Origin: Clostridia bacterium
GTDB lineage: Bacteria > Bacillota > Clostridia > RGIG6154
NCBI GenBank assembly: GCA_017410375.1
Contig: JAFQQW010000059.1
Span: 90,321 to 154,320 of the forward strand
Direction: 5' to 3'
DNA: 64,000 nucleotides
Under the pieces are notes generated by a model that worked only from the letters and a program-made list of their open reading frames with translations, made no database searches and was not told the DNA's origin. The position numbers and the translations under genes are program-made. The stretch's first letter is position 1, and every line of letters starts with the position of its first letter. Below are positions 57,284 to 64,000 of this stretch, piece by piece.

Positions 57284-58135
57284 TAATATCGCAATAAAAA
57301 TACCTGCCAGCACTATGCCTGTGCACATAAATTTATACAAAATATGTTTTTCGTGAAATACCAACCAACCGGTTAAAACGGTGACTAAAACCGAAGATTG
57401 CTTGACAATGGTCATGATGGTGACTTCACTTTCCGGGTTTGCGTTGGCTTCAAACAGCATTCTGTCCCCGACCATCAAAGAAAGACTCATAAGCGGAATC
57501 CAGAAATTGGTTTTTAGAGTGGAAATATGCACCTTTTCTTTGCGGGCAATCAGTATTATGCCATAAATTACGGTCATAAAAAGCATAAACCAGAACTGCA
57601 GTTGAGAAGAATCCATATACTGCATCAACACTTTGTCCATAGTTCCCGAAATGGCATTGAAAAAGCAGTTTAAAAGTGCCGAAAGCAACACCACAAAGGT
57701 TACACCCTTTGCAGTCGTGTTGTCTTTTTTTAGATTTGCCAGAAACAATCCCAAAACCACTAAGAACATTCCCGCTATTTTCGGAACGGTCAGCGATTCA
57801 CCCAAAACGAACACACCAAGAAGTGTAGAAAACACCATGCGCGACAAATCCATAATGCCATATAAGCTGACCGACATGTTTTTAAGTGCCGCATAGGCAA
57901 ACAGCCAGGCAGTACAAACCACCGCTGCCTTTATGAATATGTAAAATATCAAAGCAGGCGAAAGTGAAAAGGCAGTTCCCGAAAAAGGAATCGCAAAAAG
58001 CAAGCCGATAAGGGTATAGAAAAACAGAATTTCGGTGGAACTGCTCTTTTTAAGTGCCGCCTTCTTCATACCCTCTCTCGACCCCTTTAAGAGCCCGTAT
58101 ATAAACACATATAAAATCCAGATTGAACCTGTCAT
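57278..58135 (-). CDS. EamA/DMT-family transporter
   Basis: A 285-residue membrane protein with ten predicted helices in two EamA halves (ALKNMSVSLYGIMDLSRMVF in the first; TIVKQSSVLVTVLTGWLVFH in the second). The start at 58135 is backed by GGAGG six bases upstream and by a promoter that covers the longer frame. Substrate unknown; the family exports small metabolites or imports nucleotide sugars. Confidence 0.82.
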   Translation of the reverse strand: MTGSIWILYVFIYGLLKGSREGMKKAALKKSSSTEILFFYTLIGLLFAIPFSGTAFSLSPALIFYIFIKAAVVCTAWLFAYAALKNMSVSLYGIMDLSRMVFSTLLGVFVLGESLTVPKIAGMFLVVLGLFLANLKKDNTTAKGVTFVVLLSALLNCFFNAISGTMDKVLMQYMDSSQLQFWFMLFMTVIYGIILIARKEKVHISTLKTNFWIPLMSLSLMVGDRMLFEANANPESEVTIMTIVKQSSVLVTVLTGWLVFHEKHILYKFMCTGIVLAGIFIAILL

Positions 58136-58165
58136 ACTCTGCCTCCGTCTCGTATTTCCGACCCA

Positions 58166-58194
58166 TTGTATCACGGATTTCATATAAAGTCAAG
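58166..58194 (-). promoter_or_regulatory. SigA-type promoter of the EamA gene
   Basis: Minus strand: TTGACT (58189-58194), 17 bp, TACAAT (58166-58171). Confidence 0.75.
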
Positions 58195-58230
58195 CAGGAC
58201 ATAATTTTATAAATCTGTCTTGTTTTGATA

Positions 58231-58259
58231 TTTACATTTTAAGTCCATTATGTTACAAT
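58231..58259 (+). promoter_or_regulatory. Promoter of the 573-residue glycosidase-like gene
   Basis: TTTACA (58231-58236), 17 bp, TACAAT (58254-58259). Confidence 0.65.
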
Positions 58260-58282
58260 ACAAGCAAAGGGAGTGAATTTAC

Positions 58283-60004
58283 ATGCAGGAAATTCTTTTT
58301 TCGGATTTGTCCGAGATTACAGTCAATAAACAAGATATTGCAGACACCTCTATGCCGGACAAATGGCGCGTAATGCCTTATACTGCAGGGCATACGGAAG
58401 GCAAGCTTTTAGTTGCAGGCGAATGTGCCAAACCGAATCCGCTTACCTTAAAATTAGGTCTTACCGGCTGGCACAAGATTTTCCTGGGAATGATTAAAAT
58501 CGGCTTTGACAACCGTTTTTATATCAAGCTTTCCAACGACCCCTGGTACCGAGCCGTGAATATGTCCAAAGAACCGCGTCCCATTCATTATGATCCCCAT
58601 GAATGGATTGAAGAAGATTTCTGGTGCTGTGCCGACCTGACCAACCTCAATATTCTGCTCAAAAAGCCGGATGTAGCAGGAAAATTCGGCATACTCACCT
58701 CTTCACTTGCCTGGATTCGCTGTGTACCCATGACCGATGATGAAGTAAAGGCGCATCTTGCCTACAACGCACCGCAACGAAAAGTACACGCCCACTTTGA
58801 CGGCGACTGGAATTTAATCGAGGAAGCGGGGCTTATCGGTCCCATGTCGCGCCTTTGCTCCATAAAAGACACCGATATCAAGCTGTGCTCGGTAGAAGCG
58901 ATGGCAGACATCGGCAACCGATTTGACTTAACCGACACACCCATGACCACCCAGGATTTAAGCTATTACGAGGGCAATAAAAAGGGCGCGAAAATCGCAA
59001 AACTGCGCCACCAAACCTATACCGATTACATTCGACAAAACGGCATTGTTCCCCTTGCGGCTCTGCGCATGAGCATCTGTAATTTCTGCGTTCCGGACGA
59101 GCATCTGACTCGTTTGAAATTCCCGGACGAGCATCCCGAATATTATATCAGAAGCCGTGAAGGCGACACCATTCCCATTTGCTCCTATGCGTATTCCAAA
59201 GTGCAGAATTATGTGATTGACACCTTAAAAAACGCCTTAGATTTGGGCTATGACGGCGTAACTTTAATGTATGTACGCGGAAGCCATATCGGTTTTGAAC
59301 AGCCGGTCATAGACGCATTCAAAGCAATTTATCCTAAAATTGACCCCTTCCGTCTGCCCGTTACCGATAACCGATTAAACGGCGTGTGGCGTTCCATTTT
59401 CACCGCCTTTATGACAAAGCTACGCAAAGCCCTTGACGAGCATGCAGGTAAGCATGTGCACATTAACATTGTGACCGATTTCACCCCTGAAACCGATTTT
59501 CATTTCGGCATTGATATCCGTGAATGGGCGCGTTTAGGCTTGATAGACAGCATGTGCTCCGACACCATGGAAACCTATGAAGATTTAACCGATTGCCTTG
59601 CAGATGACGGTTTGATTGACCTTGAAAAATACAAAGAAGAACAAACCAAACGCATGGTAATTTGCCGGAATTATGACGGACTTGACATTGACCGTGTGGT
59701 TGAAGGCGTAAAACAATATTTAGAAATCGAAAAGGAATACGGTGTGGAGTTTTATGCATGTCTTTTGGGCTATTGGCGTCCTTCTATCTACACACCCAAC
59801 TGGGAAAAAGTAAGAAAAGCAGGTGCCACCAAATTCTGCGCCACAAATTTTGTGCATTCCATGCCCGACTTACCCGGCTATCATCGGGTCTCTAAATTCG
59901 GACATGACTCCCTCTGCACCGAATACAGCACTCCAAAGCTTTACCGTGTACTTTCCTTAAACAACAAAAACATCGCAACTTATAACCCCAACTGGAGAGG
60001 ATAA
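58283..60004 (+). CDS. Uncharacterised protein, possible TIM-barrel glycosidase
   Basis: A 573-residue protein with no signal peptide, starting behind AAAGGGAG. The N-terminal 200 residues are beta-rich (LTLKLGLTGWHKIFLGMIKI). Residues about 230-573 look like a TIM barrel in the style of family-10-like glycosyl hydrolases: GIVPLAALRMSICNF, ALDLGYDGVTLMYVRG, VHINIVTDFTPETDFHFGID and YACLLGYWRPSIYTPNW. Acidic residues that could be catalytic cannot be chosen with confidence. Carbohydrate metabolism is inferred from fold and from xylAB next door. I do not recognise a named family. Confidence 0.55.
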   Translation: MQEILFSDLSEITVNKQDIADTSMPDKWRVMPYTAGHTEGKLLVAGECAKPNPLTLKLGLTGWHKIFLGMIKIGFDNRFYIKLSNDPWYRAVNMSKEPRPIHYDPHEWIEEDFWCCADLTNLNILLKKPDVAGKFGILTSSLAWIRCVPMTDDEVKAHLAYNAPQRKVHAHFDGDWNLIEEAGLIGPMSRLCSIKDTDIKLCSVEAMADIGNRFDLTDTPMTTQDLSYYEGNKKGAKIAKLRHQTYTDYIRQNGIVPLAALRMSICNFCVPDEHLTRLKFPDEHPEYYIRSREGDTIPICSYAYSKVQNYVIDTLKNALDLGYDGVTLMYVRGSHIGFEQPVIDAFKAIYPKIDPFRLPVTDNRLNGVWRSIFTAFMTKLRKALDEHAGKHVHINIVTDFTPETDFHFGIDIREWARLGLIDSMCSDTMETYEDLTDCLADDGLIDLEKYKEEQTKRMVICRNYDGLDIDRVVEGVKQYLEIEKEYGVEFYACLLGYWRPSIYTPNWEKVRKAGATKFCATNFVHSMPDLPGYHRVSKFGHDSLCTEYSTPKLYRVLSLNNKNIATYNPNWRG

Positions 60005-60036
60005 GAAAAAGCAGGCAATTGCCTGCTTTTTCTTAT
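60001..60036. terminator. Bidirectional terminator, 36-bp perfect palindrome
   Basis: Arms ATAAGAAAAAGCAGGC and GCCTGCTTTTTCTTAT around AATT. It overlaps the stop of the 573-residue gene and serves the convergent xylBA transcript. Confidence 0.9.
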
Positions 60037-60042
60037 CCGGAC

Positions 60043-61359
60043 TTATCCAAACATAATTGAATTGACAACCGATTCTAAGTATTCCTGACTCCCGCTTCCG
60101 GGCATTTCGGGTTTTTGTAGCTTACCTGCGTATTCTGCGAGTTCTTCAAGTGTTGCGTTGCCCGAACGGATTTTTTGTCCGATTTCGGTGTTTGCAAAGC
60201 TCTGATACTTTTCTTTTACAAATTCGTCCAGCCTGCCGTCCTCAATCAGTGCTGCCGCCTTGATTAAGCCTAACGCATAGGTATCCATTCCCAGAATAAA
60301 GCCTTTAAACATATCCTCTGCGGTGTAGCTGGGACGACGGTTTTTCGCATCAAAGTTAAATCCGCCCGTAAGACCGCCTGCCTTTAAAACCTCTAACATG
60401 CAGTAGGTTGCGCTGTACACATCCGACGGGAACTGGTCGGTATCCCAACCAAGCAGGTAATCGCCCTGGTTGGCATCAATAGAGCCAAGCATACCGTTCA
60501 TGGCAGAAATGCGAAGCTCGTGCTCAAAAGTATGTCCTGCAAGGGTTGCATGATTGGCTTCAATATTCATCTTAAAATCTTTATCCAGACCGTATTGACG
60601 TAAAAAGCCGATGGCGGTTGCCGCATCAAAATCATACTGATGTTTCATGGGTTCCTTGGGCTTAGGCTCAATGTAAAAATCGCCCGTAAACCCGATTTTT
60701 CTGCCGTAGGTAACTGCCATTTTCATTAAAGCGGCAATGTTTTCCTGTTCAAATTTAACGTCTGTATTCAAAAGAGTTTCATAGCCTTCTCTGCCACCCC
60801 AGAACACATAACCTTTACCGCCAAGCTTTACGGTAAGCTCTAATGCCTTTTTCACCTGTGCCGCCGCAAAGCAGAACACGTCCGCCGAATTGGTACTGCC
60901 TGCACCGTTTACAAAACGGGGATTGGAGAACATATTGGCTGTACCCCACAGACATTTGATGCCTGTTTCTTTCATTTTAACCAGTATATAATCGGTGATT
61001 TCGTCTAATCTTTTGTTGGTTTCGTTGATGTCATCTGCCTCGGGCACCAAATCCACATCATGGAAACAAAAATACTCCACGCCAAGCTTTTGCATGAATT
61101 CAAACCCTGCGTCCACTTTTGCTTTTGCGTGCGCCATAGTGCCTTTTTCTGCGCCGAATGCCTTGTCTGCGGTGTCTCTGCCGAACATATCGGTACCTGC
61201 CGCACAGAGGTTGTGCCACCAAGCCATGGCAAAGGGCAGATGCTCTTTCATCTTTTTGCCTAAAATTACTTTTTCCGCATCATAATACTTGAAAGAAAGC
61301 GGATTTTTACTGTTTTTTCCCTCGTATTCAATTTTGGGAATGTTTTCAAAATAAGCCAT
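60043..61359 (-). CDS. xylA: Xylose isomerase
   Basis: XylA converts D-xylose to D-xylulose. The 438-residue class II enzyme has [25 protein letters not shown] (His of the ring-opening pair), [28 protein letters not shown] (metal ligands) and [18 protein letters not shown]. All key residues appear intact. It lies immediately after xylB. Confidence 0.97.
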   Translation of the reverse strand: MAYFENIPKIEYEGKNSKNPLSFKYYDAEKVILGKKMKEHLPFAMAWWHNLCAAGTDMFGRDTADKAFGAEKGTMAHAKAKVDAGFEFMQKLGVEYFCFHDVDLVPEADDINETNKRLDEITDYILVKMKETGIKCLWGTANMFSNPRFVNGAGSTNSADVFCFAAAQVKKALELTVKLGGKGYVFWGGREGYETLLNTDVKFEQENIAALMKMAVTYGRKIGFTGDFYIEPKPKEPMKHQYDFDAATAIGFLRQYGLDKDFKMNIEANHATLAGHTFEHELRISAMNGMLGSIDANQGDYLLGWDTDQFPSDVYSATYCMLEVLKAGGLTGGFNFDAKNRRPSYTAEDMFKGFILGMDTYALGLIKAAALIEDGRLDEFVKEKYQSFANTEIGQKIRSGNATLEELAEYAGKLQKPEMPGSGSQEYLESVVNSIMFG

Positions 61360-62841
61360 TTAATTTTCCTCCTTTAATTCCTTATATAAATTCTTAAGAC
61401 TTGGATAAAGCTTTTTAAATTTCTGATATTTCTTTTCATAGCGTGCAGATAACTCCGCTGTCGGCAAAATTTCTTCTTTCACCTTTACGCTTACACATGC
61501 CTGAACTGCTTTAAAGTCACCGCAAGCCACCATAGCAAGAAGTGCACCACCAAAACCGGGTCCCTCTTCGGTTTCGGGAATCTGCAGCTTTATATTCAGT
61601 ACATTTGAAAGAATCTGCATCCAAAGCTTAGATTTTGCACCGCCACCGCAAACCGTACTTTGTGAAACCAAAATACCTAAGCTTTTTGCCACCTCCAGAT
61701 TGTCCCGCACCGCAAAGGCTACGCCCTCTAATACCGCAAGCAGCATATCCGCACGGGTGGTATTGGGTCTTAAGCCTATAAACATGCCTGTTGCATTGGT
61801 GTCGTTAATCGGGCTTCTCTCACCCATCAAATAAGGCAGAAAAAACACTTCATTCTGTCCTAAATCCGATTCCTTAATTTCATCCTGCACAGATTTAAAA
61901 TCCTCTGTTTTTAAAATTTCCTCACAAAACCATTTGTTGCAGGATGCCGCAGACAGCATGCACCCCATCAGATGATATCCACCGTCCGCATGGCAAAAGG
62001 CGTGCAAGGCATTATTGGGGTCAACCCCGAATTTTTCGGAGGAAATAAACACCGTACCGCTGGTACCAAGAGAAATATTACACCGTCCCTCGCCTACTGT
62101 TGCCGTACCAATTGCCGCCGCTGCGTTGTCCCCTGCACCTGCCGCCACCTTTACTTCAGCTGTAATGCCAAGCATTTCCGCTACCTCGGGCAAAAGTGTG
62201 CCGATGCATTCAAAACTCTCATACAAAGCAGGCATCTGTTCTGCTTTTACCGAGCAGATTTCAAGCATTTCTTCCGACCAGCATTTGTTTTGTACATCCA
62301 TCAACAGCATGCCCGAAGCGTCCGAATAATCGGTTGCATGCACCCCGGTCAGCTTGTAATTAATATAGTCCTTCGGGAGCATAATTTTGGAAATTTTATC
62401 AAAGTTATCCTTTTCGTTGTTCTTCATCCAGAGGATTTTAGGTGCGGTAAACCCTGCAAATGCAATATTTGCCGTGCAGGCAGAAAGCTTTTCTTTGCCT
62501 ACAACCGCATTCAGGTATGCCGTTTCCTTGTCGGTTCTGCCGTCATTCCACAAAATAGCAGGACGGATAACCGCATCCTTTTCATCAAGCACCACAAGTC
62601 CGTGCATCTGCCCTGCAACCGCAATGCCTGCTACAGCCGTTTTGTCCACTTCTGCAATCAGCTCTTTTACACCGTTAACAAATGCATTCCACCAATCCTC
62701 GGGTGATTGCTCACTCCAACCGGGATGCGGATAGCAAACCTCGTAGCTTTTGCTTACCGTCTTTACAATTTGCTTGTTTTCGTCTACCAGTAAAAGCTTC
62801 AGCGCGGATGTGCCTAAATCGGCACCAATGTAATATTTCAT
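61360..62841 (-). CDS. xylB: Xylulokinase
   Basis: XylB phosphorylates D-xylulose for the pentose phosphate pathway. The 493-residue FGGY kinase has GADLGTSALKLLLVDE (4-19), GQMHGLVVLD (76-85), ILWNDGRTDKE, GAGDNAAAAIGTATVGEG and SLGTSGTVF, and a C-terminal CGGGAKSKLWMQILSNVL. First gene of xylBA, read divergently from an AraC regulator. It has a GGGGGAG site. Confidence 0.95.
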   Translation of the reverse strand: MKYYIGADLGTSALKLLLVDENKQIVKTVSKSYEVCYPHPGWSEQSPEDWWNAFVNGVKELIAEVDKTAVAGIAVAGQMHGLVVLDEKDAVIRPAILWNDGRTDKETAYLNAVVGKEKLSACTANIAFAGFTAPKILWMKNNEKDNFDKISKIMLPKDYINYKLTGVHATDYSDASGMLLMDVQNKCWSEEMLEICSVKAEQMPALYESFECIGTLLPEVAEMLGITAEVKVAAGAGDNAAAAIGTATVGEGRCNISLGTSGTVFISSEKFGVDPNNALHAFCHADGGYHLMGCMLSAASCNKWFCEEILKTEDFKSVQDEIKESDLGQNEVFFLPYLMGERSPINDTNATGMFIGLRPNTTRADMLLAVLEGVAFAVRDNLEVAKSLGILVSQSTVCGGGAKSKLWMQILSNVLNIKLQIPETEEGPGFGGALLAMVACGDFKAVQACVSVKVKEEILPTAELSARYEKKYQKFKKLYPSLKNLYKELKEEN

Positions 62842-62882
62842 AATTCTCCCCCTTTATCTATTTTCATTGTAGCATAGCCCTC

Positions 62883-62911
62883 TTGACATTTCCCGCAAAA
62901 AGGTATATAAT
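62883..62911 (+). promoter_or_regulatory. SigA-type promoter of the AraC-family gene
   Basis: TTGACA (62883-62888), 17 bp, TATAAT (62906-62911). For xylBA only a TACAAT -10 (minus strand, 62866-62871) with no matching -35 is seen, as expected for an activator-dependent promoter. Confidence 0.8.
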
Positions 62912-62915
62912 TTAT

Positions 62916-62930
62916 AGACAAAATTTGTCT
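62916..62930. promoter_or_regulatory. Perfect palindrome, candidate operator
   Basis: AGACAAA-A-TTTGTCT lies just after the -10 of the AraC gene, near its transcription start. Position suggests autoregulation by the AraC protein or binding of a second repressor. Confidence 0.45.
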
Positions 62931-62946
62931 TTTTAGAGGTGCGTGT

Positions 62947-63705
62947 ATGCTCTATCAGTACCAACACTTCGGATTGTCCGAATATTTTTGCAAGGAGTAT
63001 GGGGAAAACTTTTCTTTCCCGGCTCATTTGCACCAATCCTTTGAGTTTATTACCCTTTTGTCCGGCGAAATGGACATCACGGTAGAAAACAAGCTGTACA
63101 CAATAAAACAAGGCGAAGCCCTGCTCATTTTTCCGCATCAGCTACACGCCTTAAGCAGTAACGAAAGTGAGCACATGCTATGTATTTTCTCGCCTGAAAT
63201 TGTAAAGGCTTACTTTTCCAAAACTGCAAAAAAACTTCCGATTCAAAGTCTTTTTATGCCATCAAAAAATCTGATTGATGCCATAAACACCCTTTCCGAA
63301 ACAGATTCCGTTATCAAAAAGAAAGGAATTTTATATGCACTTTGTGCAGAATTTGACGAAACCGCTGCATACACCAACAAACAAACAGTCGACAAAAATT
63401 TACTTTCTTTGGTTTTTTCGTTTGTTGAAAACAATTTTAACAAAGACTGTTCCCTAGAAAATCTTTCCAAAGAAACAGGCTTCAGTTACGCCTATTTATC
63501 CCGTTATTTTAAAAATACAGTGGGGATTTCTTTTAACACTTATGTGAATCAGTATCGCATCAACAACGCCTGCTACCTTTTAAACAACACCGATTATTCC
63601 ATTCTGCAATGTGCCTTAGACAGCGGTTACACATCCCTGCGGAGCTTTAACCGCAACTTTAAAAGCATCACAGGCATGACACCGCAAGAATACCGAAAAC
63701 ACTAA
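62947..63705 (+). CDS. AraC-family transcriptional regulator
   Basis: A 252-residue regulator. The N-terminal cupin (residues 15-95, FPAHLHQSFEFITLLSGEMD and EALLIFPHQLHAL) is the ligand-sensing part, and the C-terminal double HTH (about 155-252) has SLENLSKETGFSYAYLSRYF and LQCALDSGYTSLRSFNRNFK, then GMTPQEYRKH. It is divergent from xylBA and is the likely xylose-responsive activator of that operon. The ORF ends exactly where an IS right-end repeat begins, so the last residues may have been altered. Confidence 0.88.
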   Translation: MLYQYQHFGLSEYFCKEYGENFSFPAHLHQSFEFITLLSGEMDITVENKLYTIKQGEALLIFPHQLHALSSNESEHMLCIFSPEIVKAYFSKTAKKLPIQSLFMPSKNLIDAINTLSETDSVIKKKGILYALCAEFDETAAYTNKQTVDKNLLSLVFSFVENNFNKDCSLENLSKETGFSYAYLSRYFKNTVGISFNTYVNQYRINNACYLLNNTDYSILQCALDSGYTSLRSFNRNFKSITGMTPQEYRKH

Positions 63706-63835
63706 TAAAAATCCACCGGCATAGCCGGTGGTATTTCATTTCAGGGCTACGCCCTACCCGATACTGGCTGCGCACAAGTGCGCTTTTACCCATCTGCCAG
63801 CCATGCAACGATTACTTGCTACCCATAAATGGGTT
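63704..63835 (-). mobile_element. IS200/IS605 right-end fragment
   Basis: From AATAAAAATCC at 63704, about 108 bp are practically identical to 1882-1985, including the right-end hairpin CCACCGG-CATAG-CCGGTGG. After that the last codons of a tnpA (DPFMGSK-like, CCCATAAATGGGT) remain and then similarity ends. No left end or transposase body is present. Confidence 0.8.
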
Positions 63836-63844
63836 ATTTTAAGC

Positions 63845-63996
63845 AAGGCTTCCCCTCTAAGGGGAAGCTGTCGAGCAAAGCGAGACTGATGAGGTGTAGC
63901 CGCTTGCGGCGTTTTTTTTGACGGATTTCTGCGAAATCCTACACCTCATCCGGCTTTTGCTCCGCAAAACCCACCTTCCCCTCAAGGGGAAGGCTT
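63845..63996. mobile_element. MITE-like hairpin repeat, copy 2
   Basis: Terminal inverted repeats AAGGCTTCCCCT ... AGGGGAAGGCTT and inner stem GATGAGGTGTAG / CTACACCTCATC, with small hairpins CCGC-TT-GCGG and GGATTTC-TGC-GAAATCC. Same family as 31497-31630. It may continue past the window edge. Confidence 0.75.
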
Positions 63997-64000
63997 CACA

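Noticed and set aside
61972..62706. 244-codon plus-strand frame
   Set aside because: Mirror frame of xylB; its Cys/His/Arg-rich composition is typical of antisense translation.
63704..63835. Complete IS200/IS605 copy
   Set aside because: Only the right end and the last few tnpA codons remain; no left-end hairpin or transposase body.

Overview
The window is chromosomal DNA from a monoderm, fermentative member of the Clostridia, most likely an uncultured gut-type lineage. Evidence is the block miaB-mutS-mutL-miaA-hfq followed by sepF-yggT-divIVA-lspA-rluD, the YgiQ and YifB families, strong AAGGAGG ribosome binding sites, SigA-like promoters (TTGACA/TATAAT with 17-bp spacing) and several intracellular glycan-degrading enzymes. 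I saw no rRNA, tRNA or CRISPR array.

Layout. 1-7.2 kb: a DUF4838-type glycosidase-like gene cut by the window edge, a deletion-derived IS200/IS605 element, and a 1584-residue secreted multidomain protein. 7.3-10.1 kb: lysine/diaminopimelate operon asd-dapA-dapB with its own promoter and terminator. 10.2-24.1 kb: a long minus-strand run of housekeeping genes (miaB, mutS, mutL, miaA, hfq, a HlyD-like adaptor, sepF, yggT, divIVA, lspA, rluD, an FAD oxidoreductase, tgt). 24.2-31.3 kb: GH3 enzyme, HAD phosphatase, GH29 fucosidase, SGNH hydrolase, folD and ygiQ. 31.4-34.2 kb: an A+T-rich array of unrelated small genes (stalk protein, zinc metallopeptidase, GrpB-like) all on the minus strand, separated by related repeat blocks. 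34.2-38.5 kb: EEP hydrolase, acyltransferase, wecB and a nucleotidyltransferase. 38.6-42.4 kb: mscS, pnp, rpsO and a small membrane protein. 42.4-57.3 kb, plus strand: pgcA, an exopolysaccharide set (O-antigen ligase-like, GT2, polyprenyl sugar transferase), yifB, then murG-pth-mfd, a PrsA-like lipoprotein and a small alarmone synthetase. 57.3-64 kb: an EamA transporter, a glycosidase-like protein, xylBA with a divergent AraC regulator, then an IS right-end fragment and a MITE-like repeat.

The sugar genes (xylA/xylB under an AraC regulator, GH3, GH29, SGNH esterase and two large glycosidase-like proteins without signal peptides) point to import of plant- or host-derived oligosaccharides followed by cytoplasmic breakdown.

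The most unusual part is 31.4-34.2 kb. Five repeat blocks share one conserved end (A: GCGACACATAAGG then TTTAGATGCA); four also carry a second end (B: GTGTCGAGTTAGGAAC-like) that is roughly complementary to A. The DNA between the ends is different in every block: short hairpins in two, a MITE-like hairpin in one, and in two others dense arrays of a 7-9-bp unit (AGCTAAATT or ATGAATT) that flips orientation in the middle and has mostly palindromic spacers. The arrangement resembles an integron cassette array, but the canonical attC core GTTRRRY and an integrase are not seen. It is the best candidate here for an undescribed mobile or recombination system.
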